Source of the DNA: Oceaniglobus roseus | GTDB taxonomy: Bacteria > Pseudomonadota > Alphaproteobacteria > Rhodobacterales > Rhodobacteraceae | DNA: 64,000 nucleotides | Assembly: GCF_002869745.1 (NCBI RefSeq) | Contig: NZ_PNOS01000003.1 | Coordinates: 81,108 to 145,107, forward strand | Direction: 5' to 3' | The notes under the pieces: generated by a model | What the model was told of the DNA's origin: nothing | Seen by the model: the letters and a program-made list of their open reading frames with translations, nothing else | Databases searched by the model: none | Made by a program: the position numbers and the translations under genes | Part shown: piece by piece, positions 33,633 through 43,539 of the stretch | Position numbering within the stretch: position 1 is the stretch's first letter | Layout of the letters: each line of letters starts with the position of its first letter

Positions 33633-34949
33633 GTGACAACCGAAGGAATTGCGCCTGAATCGGTGGCGCCCGGCGCCGCGGGCCTGTCCGCGCCTGCCGA
33701 ACCGCCCACGGGCTGCGGCCCCCTGCGCCCGGCCAATGCCGCCGGGGCCGAGGCGGCGGTGCCGCTGCGCCAGGCACTGTTCGAATCGGTGCGCGCCCAC
33801 GGCACGATGCCGCGGGTGGACCTTGCGCGACTGCTGTCGGTCAGCCCCGCCTCGGTGACGGCGGCGGCGAACGAACTGCTGGCGGCGGGGTTCCTCGAGG
33901 AGGTCGCCGCGACCCCGCGCGAGGGCGACACGCTGCGCGGCCGGCCGCCCGTGGCGCTGGCGGTGCGCCCCGGGCGGGCCTTCGTGGCGGGAATCAAGCT
34001 GTCGACGCCGAAGCACACGGCGGTGATCCACGACTTCGCCGGCACGCCCCTGGCCGAGATCACGCGCCGCTCGGCCAGCCTGATCCTGACCCCCGCCGAG
34101 GTGCTGGCCCAGGCGGAGGAGCTTCTGGACGCCGCGCTCGCGCAGGCGGGGCTGGCGCGGGGCGACATCCTGAAGCTCGGCGTCGGGCTGCCGGGATTCA
34201 TCGAAAGCGGCTCGGGCATCGCGCTGTGGTCGCCGCTCATCTCGGCGGCGAACCTGCCGCTGGCGGCGATGCTGTCCGATCACCTCGGCCTCGACGTGGT
34301 GATCGACAACGACGCGAACCTCGTGACGCTCGCCGAACTCTGGTTCGGCGACGGGCGGGGGGTGGCCAACTTCGCCGTGGTGACGATCGAGTACGGCGTC
34401 GGCATGGGGCTGGTGATCGACAACCGGCTCTACCGGGGCGCGCGGGGGCTCGGCACCGAGCTGGGCCACACCAAGGTGCAGCTCGACGGGGCGCTCTGCC
34501 GCTGCGGGCAGCGGGGGTGCCTTGAAGCATATGTGGCGGACTACGCGCTGGTGCGCGAGGCCTCGACCGCGCTCAGCCTGGTGCCGAACCACGTGCCGCC
34601 GATGCAGATGCTCGAATCGCTCTACCGCGAGGCGAAGGCGGGCAACGCGGCGGCGCGCTCGATCTTCCGGCGCGCGGGGCGGTATCTTGCGGTGGGGCTC
34701 GGCAATGTCGTGAACCTGTTCGACCCCGAACTGATCCTTCTGAGCGGAGAGCGGATGCGGTGGGACTATCTCTATGCAGACGACGTGCTGGCCGAGCTTC
34801 AGCGCTCGTCGATCCAGGTCGACCGGCCCTCGCCGCGGGTCGAGATCCACGCCTGGGGCGACATGATCTGGGCCCGCGGCGCGGCGGTTCTGGCGATGTC
34901 GCAAGTCACGTCCGAGCTTCTGGGCCCCGGCGCGGTGGTGGCGGCATGA
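33633..34949 (+). CDS. xylR: ROK-family transcriptional regulator of xylose genes
   Basis: A 438-residue ROK repressor: a winged helix-turn-helix at about 50-85 (MPRVDLARLLSVSPASVTAA), then the ROK sugar-sensing fold with the zinc motif of the type GHTKVQLDGALCRCGQRGC and an ATP-site relic. Start is GTG 33633 with GGAGGAG about six bases upstream; the first 45 residues are Pro/Ala-rich and probably disordered. It is divergent from xylF and should repress the xyl operon until xylose is bound. Its stop overlaps the start of the next gene (ATGA). Confidence 0.9.
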   Translation: MTTEGIAPESVAPGAAGLSAPAEPPTGCGPLRPANAAGAEAAVPLRQALFESVRAHGTMPRVDLARLLSVSPASVTAAANELLAAGFLEEVAATPREGDTLRGRPPVALAVRPGRAFVAGIKLSTPKHTAVIHDFAGTPLAEITRRSASLILTPAEVLAQAEELLDAALAQAGLARGDILKLGVGLPGFIESGSGIALWSPLISAANLPLAAMLSDHLGLDVVIDNDANLVTLAELWFGDGRGVANFAVVTIEYGVGMGLVIDNRLYRGARGLGTELGHTKVQLDGALCRCGQRGCLEAYVADYALVREASTALSLVPNHVPPMQMLESLYREAKAGNAAARSIFRRAGRYLAVGLGNVVNLFDPELILLSGERMRWDYLYADDVLAELQRSSIQVDRPSPRVEIHAWGDMIWARGAAVLAMSQVTSELLGPGAVVAA

Positions 34950-36475
34950 TGCGGGGCGCAGCGATCCTGCTGGTGCTGGCCGCGCCGGTGCAGGCCGAGA
35001 TCCGCTTTGCCGACCGCGCCGCCGCTCTGCCCGTCCGCCCCGTCTATTCCGGCGGCTGGGAGCATTTCGTGGGCGGCGGCGTCGCGGCCTTCGACTGCAA
35101 CGGCGATGCCTTGCCCGACCTCTACGTCGCGGGCGGGTCGGAGCCGGCGACGCTGCTGGTCAACGCCGCGTCGCCGGGCGGCGATCTGGCGTTCACCGAA
35201 GGCACGCTGGACCCACTGACCGAGGTGACGGGGGCCTGGCCGCTCGACATCGACGGCGACGGCATCCTCGACCTCGCCGTGATGCGGGTCGGGGCGAACG
35301 TGCTCCTGAAGGGGCAGGGGGACTGCACCTTCCGCGATGCCTCGCAGGACTGGGGGTTCCGGGGCGGCGCGGAATGGTCGACCTCGTTCTCGGCGACCTG
35401 GGAGGAGGGGCGGCGCCTGCCGACGCTCGCCATCGGCAACTATGTCGACCGGTCGAACCCCGAGGGGCCCTTCGGCACCTGCGACACCAACCGGCTCTAC
35501 CGGGGCGACGAGACCTATGGCGATCCCGTGGTGCTGGCGCCCGGCTATTGCGCGCTGTCGATGCTGTTCTCGGACTGGGCGCGGACCGGGCGCACGGATC
35601 TGCGCGTCTCGAACGACCGCCACTATTACGTGCGCGGCGGGTACGAGCAGATGTGGCGGCTGGACACCCTTAACGAGCTGGGCGAGGCGGACGGCTGGAA
35701 GAAGATCTCGATCTGGGGAATGGGGATCGCCAGCCGCGACATCGACGGCAACGGGCTGCCCGACGTGATGCTGACCTCGATGGGCGACCAGCTCCTGTCG
35801 CTGGCGCAGCCGGGCGGCACCTACGAGGCGGTGCCCTATTCCTTCGGCAGCTACGTCCAGCGGCCCTTCAACGGCGAGGACGGGCGCCCCTCGACCGGCT
35901 GGCATGCCGAGTTCGGGGACGTGGACAACGACGGGCTCGACGACCTCTTCGTGGCGAAGGGCAACGTCGACCAGATGCCGGACATGGCGGCGAAGGATCC
36001 GAACAACCTGCTGCGACGTCTGCCGGGCGCCGGGTTTCAGGATGTCGCCCCCGCGGCCGGGGTGGCGACGACCGCGCGCAGCCGCGGGGCGGCGATGGTG
36101 GACCTGAACCTCGACGGGCTTCTCGACCTCGTGGTGGTGAACCGCCGCGCGCCGCTGGAGGTCTATCGGAACGTGACCGGGGGAGCGGGGCACTGGCTGC
36201 TCCTGGCGGTCGAGGCCCCGGCGCCGAACACGCAAGGGGTGGGGGAATGGATCGAACTCCGCCGCGCCGACGGCAGCGTGGTCGAACGCGAGATCACCGT
36301 GGGCGGCGGCCACGGTGGCGGGCAGGCGGGGTATCACCACTTCGGGCTGGGCAGCGACCGGGCGGTGGCGGTGCGCCTGCGCCGCGAGGGCGCGCAGTGG
36401 ATCGAGGTGCCCGCCGACAGCCGCGGGACGCTGGTGGTGACGGACGCGGGGCAGAGCTGGGTCGCGGCGGAGTGA
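34946..36475 (+). CDS. Secreted FG-GAP/VCBS repeat protein, CRTAC1 family
   Basis: A 509-residue exported protein: short signal peptide (MMRGAAILLVLAAPVQA), then a beta-propeller-like array of FG-GAP repeats with calcium motifs (DIDGDGILDL, DIDGNGLPDV, DVDNDGLDDL, LNLDGLLDL) and a C-terminal ASPIC/UnbV-like region of about 90 residues. It fits the CRTAC1 family, whose bacterial role is unknown. ATG 34946 overlaps the xylR stop by ATGA, which is unexpected because the two functions seem unrelated. Possible roles are surface binding of polysaccharide or protein; not demonstrated. Confidence 0.82.
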   Translation: MMRGAAILLVLAAPVQAEIRFADRAAALPVRPVYSGGWEHFVGGGVAAFDCNGDALPDLYVAGGSEPATLLVNAASPGGDLAFTEGTLDPLTEVTGAWPLDIDGDGILDLAVMRVGANVLLKGQGDCTFRDASQDWGFRGGAEWSTSFSATWEEGRRLPTLAIGNYVDRSNPEGPFGTCDTNRLYRGDETYGDPVVLAPGYCALSMLFSDWARTGRTDLRVSNDRHYYVRGGYEQMWRLDTLNELGEADGWKKISIWGMGIASRDIDGNGLPDVMLTSMGDQLLSLAQPGGTYEAVPYSFGSYVQRPFNGEDGRPSTGWHAEFGDVDNDGLDDLFVAKGNVDQMPDMAAKDPNNLLRRLPGAGFQDVAPAAGVATTARSRGAAMVDLNLDGLLDLVVVNRRAPLEVYRNVTGGAGHWLLLAVEAPAPNTQGVGEWIELRRADGSVVEREITVGGGHGGGQAGYHHFGLGSDRAVAVRLRREGAQWIEVPADSRGTLVVTDAGQSWVAAE

Positions 36476-36559
36476 GGGCCGGTTTCGGCCAGTTGCCGCG
36501 CGCCTTCTGGTGAAGCTTCGGAGTTTGGGAAACTCCGGGTGCACTGCTTCGGATGTCCC

Positions 36560-36672
36560 GCCCGGGTGTCAACCCGGGCAGCCCCCGCGCGCCCCTGTCA
36601 CCATTGTCGCTCGGACCAATGGCGCGAACATGGTGACGGGGCTTCTCCCCCGCCCGCGGTCGCCTGCCCTCG
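36560..36672 (+). repeat. Two-hairpin intergenic element, copy 2 (expanded)
   Basis: Hairpin 1: GCCCGGG-TGTCAA-CCCGGGC (36560-36579), preceded by GGATGTCCC as in copy 1 (AGATGTCTC). Then AGCCCCCGC, and a helix CCCC-T-GTCACCAT (36592-36604) with ATGGTGACGGGG (36630-36641) enclosing CCATTG...CAATGG. The GGGG-CTTCT-CCCC loop block and CGCCCGCGGTCG of copy 1 follow. It sits between the convergent CRTAC1-type and di-heme peroxidase genes. Confidence 0.65.
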
Positions 36673-36745
36673 GTACGGAGCAGGACGCTTCGGGAAAAAC
36701 GTTTTCCGATCAGGTGCTTGCCGCCTGCTTTTGACGCGGGCAGGC

Positions 36746-38056
36746 TTACCGGTCCACCGGCAGCCCGCTCGGCACCGTTTCCGGGATGCCGAGACGTCCC
36801 TTCTGTGCGGCCGGGTCCGTGAGGGTGGCGAGGAAGGCCTCGAGGTCGGCGATGTCGGCCTCGTCCAGCGACACCGGCGGCGTCGTCACCGCGGCCAGCA
36901 CCGCGGCGCGGGTCCCGGGCGTGTCGAACTCGATGAAATCGTCGCCCCTGCCGATGCCCGCGGGCAGGAAGACGTCGAGCACCATCTCCCGGTCCGCCGC
37001 CTTCGGGTCGGCGTGCTGGCGCAGGAAGGCCGACAACCCTGCGATGGCGCCGGTGTGCCCGTAGGGCGCGGTCAGCGCGACGTTCCGGAGCGAGGGCGTG
37101 CGGAAGGCATAGGCGTCCTCGGGCCTGCCGGTGACGCGCATCCGCCCGACGTCGTGATTGTGGGTCTCGAACCGCGCCGCCTTGCCGGGGCCGAACTGCG
37201 GCACGCCCATGGCGTGGAAGTCCTGGTCGGTCTGGAACGGGCCCGCGTGGCAACCGGAACAGCCCGCCTCGCCATAGAACAGCTCCATCCCCCGCGCGGC
37301 CGCGCCGTCGAGCGTGGCCGCGCCGCGCAGCACGGCGTCGAAGGGCGCGCCGTCGCTGCGCCACTCGAAGGCGATGAAGGCGGCGATGGCGTTCGAGATG
37401 TCGGTGAAGGCGATGGCGCGGCCATCGGCGATCTCGGGATAGACCGCCTCGAACCGCTGGCGGTAGGCGGGGATCGCCGCGACCCGCTGCGACAGCAGAT
37501 CCCAGGCGCCGCCCTCGCCGGTGATGATCCCCTGCCGCACGGCGCGCGAGACCTCGTTCTCGGAATAATGGCCCGCCATCTCGTCCTGGCTGAGCACCGG
37601 GAACATCGTCTGGGCCGAGAGCACGCCGGAGAAGCCCGCCAGCATCTCGTCGTCCATCGGGGTGCGCATGCCCGAGGGGCGGGCGGCGTCGACCTCCACC
37701 CGACCGTCATGGAACATGCGGGTGAACTCCTTCGCGCCGAGGTTGAACAGGGCCGGGGCGTTGCGCGGCACCCGCTCCTCGGGGATGTCCTTGTCGCCGA
37801 CGTGCCGCTCGGGGCCGAGGCCGATGCCGCCCTCGCCGACGCCAAGGGCCAGGCCGTCGCCGGTGCCGAACTTCGGGTGGTGGCAGGTGCCGCAGGAGAT
37901 GTTGCGGTTCCCCGACAGGACCGGATCCCAGAACAGAAGCTGCCCCAGTTCGGCCTCGGCCCGGTCGACGGGCAGGTACATGTCGTCGGTCACGGGGGCC
38001 GGAAGCTCCGTGGCCATGGCGGGGCTGGCGAGCAGGGCGAGGGCGAGCAGTCTCAT
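36746..38056 (-). CDS. Di-heme cytochrome c peroxidase / MauG family protein
   Basis: A 436-residue exported c-type cytochrome with two heme-binding motifs, CGTCH at 55-59 and CSGCH at 266-270, and the conserved di-heme peroxidase spacing. Family blocks GQLLFWDPVLSGN, PRNAPALFNLG and RTPSLRNVALTAPYGHTG are clear. ATG 38056 begins an ordinary signal peptide (cleavage near AMATE); the in-frame ATG 38074 lacks a ribosome binding site. It would reduce periplasmic peroxide or, as MauG, oxidise a protein partner; which one cannot be told. Confidence 0.88.
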   Translation of the reverse strand: MRLLALALLASPAMATELPAPVTDDMYLPVDRAEAELGQLLFWDPVLSGNRNISCGTCHHPKFGTGDGLALGVGEGGIGLGPERHVGDKDIPEERVPRNAPALFNLGAKEFTRMFHDGRVEVDAARPSGMRTPMDDEMLAGFSGVLSAQTMFPVLSQDEMAGHYSENEVSRAVRQGIITGEGGAWDLLSQRVAAIPAYRQRFEAVYPEIADGRAIAFTDISNAIAAFIAFEWRSDGAPFDAVLRGAATLDGAAARGMELFYGEAGCSGCHAGPFQTDQDFHAMGVPQFGPGKAARFETHNHDVGRMRVTGRPEDAYAFRTPSLRNVALTAPYGHTGAIAGLSAFLRQHADPKAADREMVLDVFLPAGIGRGDDFIEFDTPGTRAAVLAAVTTPPVSLDEADIADLEAFLATLTDPAAQKGRLGIPETVPSGLPVDR

Positions 38057-38383
38057 GTCTCTGTTCCGTGGCATGGGGCGCCGTCATCGTGCCCGGCGCG
38101 TGGCGCAAGTCAAGCGGCGGATCGGGGGCTTTCGGCGGCGTCGGGCGGACTCCGCGATCCTCCCCGGCGCACGGGCCCTGAACGGGCGGGCCGGGGAGAA
38201 TGCTGGCGGCGGGGTGCCATTCTGCCTTGAAGGCAGGCGGGCGTTTCGGGTCTCCTCCCACGAACCGCCGCCAGATCGGTGTTCACGGTGTGGTCATCAA
38301 TTGAGCGTGTTCCGGCCGCGCTGTCCACAAATATTTGCGGAATGCGAACGCGCGGGAGGGCGCCGTCCCGCGTCGCCCAGCCG
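38057..38383 (-). other. Intergenic region with hairpin, upstream of the di-heme peroxidase gene
   Basis: No gene is supported here. A 9-bp stem CTCCCCGGC (38160-38168) with GCCGGGGAG (38190-38198) could terminate the transglutaminase transcript arriving from the right. The AT-richer part near 38295-38340 may hold other signals, but I see no convincing promoter. Confidence 0.4.
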
Positions 38384-41300
38384 CTAGAGACCCGGCTTGC
38401 GGCGGAGGTCCAGCGTCATCGGGAAGGCCGGGTGGGGCGACTCGGGCACCGGGCGGTAGCTGCCGGGCGTGTGGCCGAAAGGCTGGAACCGCGCCAGCCG
38501 CCGCGCCTCGGCCTCGTTGCCGTTGACAGGGAAGGTGTCGTAGTTGCGCCCGCCCGGGTGCGCCACGTGGTAGGTGCAGCCGCCAAGCGCCTTGCCCGTC
38601 CAGGTGTCGAAGATGTCGAAGGTCAGCGGCGCGTGGACCGGCAGCACCGGGTGCAGCGCGAGCGGCGGCTGCCAGGCCTTGTAACGCACCGCGCCGACCG
38701 AGACGCCGCCGGTGCCGGTCTTCGTCAGCGGCACCTGTCGGCGGTTGCAGGTGACGATGTAGCGGTCGGGGTCCGAGGTCGTGAGCTTCGCCTGGAGCCG
38801 TTCGACCGAGCTGTCGGTATAGCGGACGGTGCCGCCGATGGCGCCGGTCTCGCCCAGCACGTGCCAGGGTTCCAGCGCGAGGCGCAGTTCCAGGTTCACG
38901 CCCTCGACGTCGATCTCGCCGCAGAACGGGAAGCGGAACTCGGACTGGGCCTCGAACCACTCGGACTGCATCTCGAAGCCGTGGTCGCGCAGGTCGCGCA
39001 GCACGTCGAGGAAATCCTCCCAGATGAAGTGGGGCAGCATGAAGCGGTCCTGCAGCGTGTTGCCCCAGCGGGTCAGCGTGCCCTTGACCGGGTTCTGCCA
39101 CATCCGCGCGATGAGGGCGCGCAGCAGGAGTTGCTGAGCGAGCGACATGCGCGGATCGGGCGGCATCTCGAAGCCGCGGAACTCGACCAGGCCGAGGCGG
39201 CCGGTGGGGCCGTCGGGAGAGTAGAGCTTGTCGATGCAGATTTCGGCGCGATGGGTGTTGCCGGTGACGTCGACCAGCAGGTTCCGCAGCAGCCGGTCCA
39301 CCAGCCAGGGCGGCGGCGCGGTGCCTTCGCCGGGCGCCGGGATCTGCTCCAGCGCGATCTCGAGTTCATAGAGCGCGTCCATCCGCGCCTCGTCGATCCG
39401 GGGGGCCTGCGACGTGGGGCCGACGAACATGCCGGAGAAGAGGTAGGAGAGCGAGGGGTGCCGGTTCCAGTGCAGGATCAGCGAGGCGAGAAGGTCGGGG
39501 CGGCGCAGGAACGGGCTGTCGGTGGGATTGGCACCGCCGACGACCACGTGGTTGCCGCCGCCGGTCCCGGTGTGCCGCCCGTCGATCATGAACTTGTCGG
39601 CCCCGAGGCGGCACTGGCGCGCCTCCTCGTAGACGGCCTCGGTGGTGGCGACGCAGTCGTCCCAGCTGGATGCGGGGTGGATGTTCACTTCGATCACGCC
39701 GGGGTCGGGGGCGACGCGGATCACGTTCAGGCGCGGATCGTGGGGCGGTCCGTAGCCTTCGATGTGGACGGGCAGCCCCTGCGCTTCGGCAGCGGCCTCG
39801 GCGGCGGCGACGAGTTCGAGGTAGTCCTCGACGCTTTCCGTGGGCGGCATGAAGACGCAGAGGCGGCCGTCGCGGGGTTCGACCGAGATGGCGGTGCGGA
39901 TGCTGCCGCCAAGTTCGCCCAGCTGCTGCTCGACCCGGTCCTGGGTCGGTTCGGACGCGGTGAAGGCGGCGCGGGCCTGGGTGCGCTCGGCGGCCTGTTC
40001 CTCGGTCTCGACCGGGTCGGGGCCGAAGTCGGGCAGGGGGCCGCGCGGCGCGAAGGGGTCCATCGGCACGACATGGGGATAGCTTGCCGCGGGAATGTGC
40101 GGCAGGGAGTTCAGCGGCAGACGATAGCCCACGGGGCTGTCGCCTGGGACGAGGTAGAGGTGCTTCCTGCGCACCTTCCATTTCTCGCTGCGCCAGCCCG
40201 AGGTGGATTTCGCCTGCCACTTCTGCACCGGCAGCACCACGCCCGAAGGCTCGGTCAGGCCCCGGGCGAAGACGCGGGCGATCCGCATACGCTCCTCCGG
40301 GTCCTTCAGTTTCGAGTTCTCGGGGGTGACGTTCTCGGGGAGGTTCGCCTCCTTCACGATCCACTCCGCCGGGTCCTCGTAGGCGGGCATCACGTTCTCG
40401 GTCGGCACGCCCAGTTCCCCGGCGATGCCTTCCAGCAGCTTCGTCGCCTGCTCGGGGGTGGCGCCAGCGTCCTGGCCTTCCTCGGCAACCAGGTCGGGGT
40501 TCTTCCACACCGGCTTGCCGTCGGTCCGCCAGTAGAGCGAGAAGGTCCAGCGCGGCAGCGTCTCGCCGGGATACCATTTGCCCTGGCCGTAGTGCAGGAA
40601 ACCGCCGGGCGCGAAGCGGTCGCGCAACCGGCGGATCAGCTTGTCGGCGAAGGCACGCTTCGTCGGACCCACGGCGCCGGTGTTCCACTCCTCGGCCTCG
40701 AAGTCGTCGATGCTGACGAAGGTCGGCTCGCCGCCCATGGTCAGGCGCACGTCCCCCTCGGCCAGCGCGCGGTCCACTTTCTGGCCGAGGGCGTTCAGGG
40801 CCTGCCAGCTTTCGTCCGAGAAGGGCTTGGTGATGCGCGGATGCTCGGCCACGCGCTTTACCTGCATGTCGAAGCTGAAATCGACCTCGGCGAAGCTGGC
40901 GAGCCCCGAGATCGGCGCGGCGTTGCGGTAGTGGGGGGTCGCGGCGAGGGGGATGTGGGATTCCCCCGCCAGCAACCCCGAAGTGGGGTCGAGGCCGATC
41001 CAGCCCGCGCCGGGCAGGTATACCTCGGCCCAGGCGTGCAGGTCGGTGAAGTCGTGGTCGGTCCCCGCGGGACCGTCGAGCGCCACGAGGTCGGGCTTCA
41101 GCTGGATCAGGTAGCCCGAGACGAACCGCGCGGCGAGGCCGAGGTGGCGCAGCGCCTGCACCAGCAGCCATGTCGTGTCGCGGCACGAGCCCTTGCCGGT
41201 GGTGAAGGTTTCCTCCGGGGTCTGCACCCCGGGCTCCATCCGGATGACATAGCCGATTTCCTGCGACAGGCGGCTGTTCAGCCCGACGACGAAGTCGATG

Positions 41301-41722
41301 GTGCGCTGCTTATCGCGCGGGACGCTGTCGAGGAAGGCCTGGAGCTTCGGCCCGGCGGGCTCGGGCGTCATGTAGATCGACAGGTCTTCGGAGATGTCGG
41401 CGGGATAGGCGAAGGGCCAGTCCTCGGCCGTCTCCTCGACGAAGAAGTCGAACGGGTTGTAGACCGACATGTCGGCGGTCACGTCCACCTCGATCTTCAG
41501 CTCGCGCACCGGCTCGGGGAAGACGTAGCGGGCCAGCCAGTTGCCGTAGGGATCCTGCTGGTGGTTCACGAAATGCGGCTGGGGCGAGACCCGGAGGGCG
41601 TGCGAGATCACCCGCGTCCGGCTTTGCGGCGCGGGCCGCAGGCGGATGATCTGCGGCCCAAGCGTCACCGGACGGTCGTATCTGTAGTGGGTCAGGTGGT
41701 AGATGCTGGCGTAGATCGACAT
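38384..41722 (-). CDS. Transglutaminase-like protein with DUF2126 domain
   Basis: A 1112-residue cytosolic protein. Residues 1-290 are a bacterial transglutaminase N domain plus a transglutaminase-like cysteine protease core with the triad C180 (GKGSCRDTT), H229 (DLHAWAEVY) and D245 (GLDPTSG). The remaining 800 residues are DUF2126, with amidoligase/circularly-permuted ATP-grasp-like blocks such as [29 protein letters not shown] and [11 protein letters not shown]. Such proteins usually occur with alpha-E and ATP-grasp partners in a proposed peptide-modifying system; those partners are absent here. No signal peptide. A zinc metallopeptidase gene lies just upstream on the same strand. Confidence 0.9.
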   Translation of the reverse strand: MSIYASIYHLTHYRYDRPVTLGPQIIRLRPAPQSRTRVISHALRVSPQPHFVNHQQDPYGNWLARYVFPEPVRELKIEVDVTADMSVYNPFDFFVEETAEDWPFAYPADISEDLSIYMTPEPAGPKLQAFLDSVPRDKQRTIDFVVGLNSRLSQEIGYVIRMEPGVQTPEETFTTGKGSCRDTTWLLVQALRHLGLAARFVSGYLIQLKPDLVALDGPAGTDHDFTDLHAWAEVYLPGAGWIGLDPTSGLLAGESHIPLAATPHYRNAAPISGLASFAEVDFSFDMQVKRVAEHPRITKPFSDESWQALNALGQKVDRALAEGDVRLTMGGEPTFVSIDDFEAEEWNTGAVGPTKRAFADKLIRRLRDRFAPGGFLHYGQGKWYPGETLPRWTFSLYWRTDGKPVWKNPDLVAEEGQDAGATPEQATKLLEGIAGELGVPTENVMPAYEDPAEWIVKEANLPENVTPENSKLKDPEERMRIARVFARGLTEPSGVVLPVQKWQAKSTSGWRSEKWKVRRKHLYLVPGDSPVGYRLPLNSLPHIPAASYPHVVPMDPFAPRGPLPDFGPDPVETEEQAAERTQARAAFTASEPTQDRVEQQLGELGGSIRTAISVEPRDGRLCVFMPPTESVEDYLELVAAAEAAAEAQGLPVHIEGYGPPHDPRLNVIRVAPDPGVIEVNIHPASSWDDCVATTEAVYEEARQCRLGADKFMIDGRHTGTGGGNHVVVGGANPTDSPFLRRPDLLASLILHWNRHPSLSYLFSGMFVGPTSQAPRIDEARMDALYELEIALEQIPAPGEGTAPPPWLVDRLLRNLLVDVTGNTHRAEICIDKLYSPDGPTGRLGLVEFRGFEMPPDPRMSLAQQLLLRALIARMWQNPVKGTLTRWGNTLQDRFMLPHFIWEDFLDVLRDLRDHGFEMQSEWFEAQSEFRFPFCGEIDVEGVNLELRLALEPWHVLGETGAIGGTVRYTDSSVERLQAKLTTSDPDRYIVTCNRRQVPLTKTGTGGVSVGAVRYKAWQPPLALHPVLPVHAPLTFDIFDTWTGKALGGCTYHVAHPGGRNYDTFPVNGNEAEARRLARFQPFGHTPGSYRPVPESPHPAFPMTLDLRRKPGL

Positions 41723-41845
41723 GGCGGCCCTTGCAGTCCGGAACTCCCTTATGTGGTTTCACAAACCGCCCGCTTGCACCATCCCCTTGTGGTCCGGCCC
41801 GTCCCCGCGGGGACGATGCCGCTTTCTTCGGCGGAAACCGCTCCG

Positions 41846-42880
41846 TCAGCCGCGATAGGCGGCGATCAGGCTGTGGATGAAGCCGAGCTTCTCCATCACC
41901 GGCGTCGAAAGCACGAAGGGATAGAGGTCGGGCTGGCCGAGCGAGCGGTTGACCGAGTTGATCGCGATGGTCAGCGGCACCCAGGCGTCCACCACCTCCT
42001 GCGCGCCGGGGGCGGCGTAGGGATCGAACTGGAACATGTTGCCGAAGGTCATGGTGCCCCCCGCGCGGGGATCGCAGGTGATGCCGTAGGACCAGGCGGT
42101 CTCAAGCCCGTCGATCATGTGGATCCAGTGCGCCCAGGTCTCGGCCCAGTCCTCCCAGGCGTGGGCGGTGGCATAGGTGCTGACATGGGCCTGCATCCAG
42201 TCGGCGGGGGGCCCGGACTCGTAATGCCGCTTCAGCGCCGCGCCGTAATCCTCGCGCTCGTCGCCGAACAGGGCGCGGAACTCGTCGATCCGGTCGCTGT
42301 CGCGGACCAGCCGGTCCCAGTAGTAATGGCCGACCTCGTGGCGCATGTGGCCGACGAGGGTGCGATAGGGCTCTCCCATCGAGGTGCGGCGCTGCTCGCG
42401 CTCGGCGTCGTCGCCTTCCGCGATGTTCAGGGTGATGAGCCCCTCGGCATGGCCGGTCATCACCGGCTCGGTCGTGCCGTCCTCCTTCACCGTGTCGGCG
42501 AGGAAGTCGAAGGCGAGGCCGTTCGCCGGATCCTCCTCCTTCGTCGGCATCGGGAGGTTCCAGCGCATGAGCGAATAGAACAGCTGCCGCTTCGCCAGCT
42601 CGATCGCCGCCCAGAGCTCGCGGTTCTCCTCGCTCGAGATGTCGGGAACCGTGCGGTTGTGGCGGCAGGCGGTGCAGAAGGTCTCGGGCGCGGGATCGGT
42701 GACGATCCAGTTGCAGCCTGCCGCGCCCGCGTTGGCGCAGACCAGCGGCGGCGTCGGCCCGGCGAGCGAGACCATGTCGAAGGCATTGGGGTCATAGGCC
42801 AGGCCGTTGCCGCAGGAGAGGCAGGCCTGGTTGTCGAAGTAGACTTCGTTCCCGCAGGTCTTGCAGGCGAACCGTTTCAT
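41846..42880 (-). CDS. Zinc-ribbon putative zinc metallopeptidase (DUF2248-type)
   Basis: A 344-residue protein with an N-terminal zinc ribbon (CKTCG at 6-10, CLSCG at 20-24) and two further cysteine pairs (C48/C56 and C69/C72), then a metallopeptidase-like domain with HEVGHYYWD (H181, E182, H185). The family is called zinc-binding metallopeptidase or DUF2248 and co-occurs with the transglutaminase/DUF2126 proteins. The start at 42880 begins exactly at the ribbon. Cytosolic; substrate unknown, possibly peptides made or modified by the neighbouring transglutaminase system. Confidence 0.85.
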   Translation of the reverse strand: MKRFACKTCGNEVYFDNQACLSCGNGLAYDPNAFDMVSLAGPTPPLVCANAGAAGCNWIVTDPAPETFCTACRHNRTVPDISSEENRELWAAIELAKRQLFYSLMRWNLPMPTKEEDPANGLAFDFLADTVKEDGTTEPVMTGHAEGLITLNIAEGDDAEREQRRTSMGEPYRTLVGHMRHEVGHYYWDRLVRDSDRIDEFRALFGDEREDYGAALKRHYESGPPADWMQAHVSTYATAHAWEDWAETWAHWIHMIDGLETAWSYGITCDPRAGGTMTFGNMFQFDPYAAPGAQEVVDAWVPLTIAINSVNRSLGQPDLYPFVLSTPVMEKLGFIHSLIAAYRG

Positions 42881-42936
42881 TGGGGGAAACTCCGGTGGTG
42901 GTGCCGGACAACGGGGCAGGGCGCGCGCGGGTTCCC

Positions 42937-43095
42937 TCAGCGCGCCCGGGCCGCGCCGAGCCGCAGCAGCCGGTCGGCGCACCACCCGGCCCCGCCCGCC
43001 GCGAGCAGGCCCCAGGCGGCCCAGATGGCGAAGAGCGCCATGAACACCAGCACGAAGGCCGAGACGAGGAAGGCGTTGGTATAGTCCTCGACCAT
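42937..43095 (-). CDS. Small single-span membrane protein
   Basis: A 52-residue ORF beginning MVEDYTNAFLVSAFVLV, with one strong membrane helix at about 8-33 and a short Arg-rich cytoplasmic tail (positive-inside). It starts 17 bases after the DUF305 gene on the same strand, with an AGGGGA-like stretch at the end of that gene, so coupling is plausible. I do not recognise the family; small proteins of this kind are often described only as hypothetical. Confidence 0.5.
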   Translation of the reverse strand: MVEDYTNAFLVSAFVLVFMALFAIWAAWGLLAAGGAGWCADRLLRLGAARAR

Positions 43096-43112
43096 GGGCG
43101 CGCGCCGGTCCC

Positions 43113-43469
43113 CTATTCCCCGTGCTGCGCGAGCCAGTCGCGCATCCAGGCGATCTCGCCGCTCTGGGCGTCGCGGATCCGTTCGGCCAGGGCGCGCACC
43201 TCGGGATCCTTGCCGTGGGCCAGGACATAGTCGGCCATGGCGATCGCGCCCTCGTGGTGCGGGATCATCGCGGCGAGGAAGTCGCGGTCGGGATCGCCCG
43301 TGGGGGCGATGTCCATGTCGCTGTGCATCTTCTCCATCATCGCCGCCCAGTCGTCGCCGCCCTGGGCCATGTGGCCCGCGTGGTCCATGCCGGACATCGG
43401 CATCTCGGCGGCGAGGGGAAGCGCGGTGGCGGTGAAGGCGGCGAGGGTCAGGGCGAGGGGGCGAAACAT
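43113..43469 (-). CDS. DUF305 family secreted protein
   Basis: A 118-residue exported protein with a signal peptide to about residue 21 (LPLAAE), then a four-helix DUF305 domain whose hallmark MIPHHEGAIAMAD and the Met/His-rich MPMSGMDHAGHM segment suggest copper binding. DUF305 proteins are commonly found with copper-resistance genes; none is seen here. ATG 43469 begins the signal peptide and has GGAG nine bases upstream; the in-frame start at 43538 would hide it. Confidence 0.85.
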   Translation of the reverse strand: MFRPLALTLAAFTATALPLAAEMPMSGMDHAGHMAQGGDDWAAMMEKMHSDMDIAPTGDPDRDFLAAMIPHHEGAIAMADYVLAHGKDPEVRALAERIRDAQSGEIAWMRDWLAQHGE

Positions 43470-43539
43470 CTTCGTTGCTCCGGAATGGTGGTCTGCCGCG
43501 AAGATTTCGCAGGGTTCCGGTGCGGGCAGGCAAATCACC

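Noticed and set aside
36746..38074. Start of the di-heme peroxidase at 38074
   Set aside because: No ribosome binding site, and it would put six charged residues before a normal signal peptide.
38279..43084. A 1601-codon open frame on the plus strand opposite the transglutaminase and metallopeptidase genes
   Set aside because: Typical antisense opening in 70% GC DNA; its composition (Gly/Val/Arg/His) matches no protein family and the minus-strand genes are clear.
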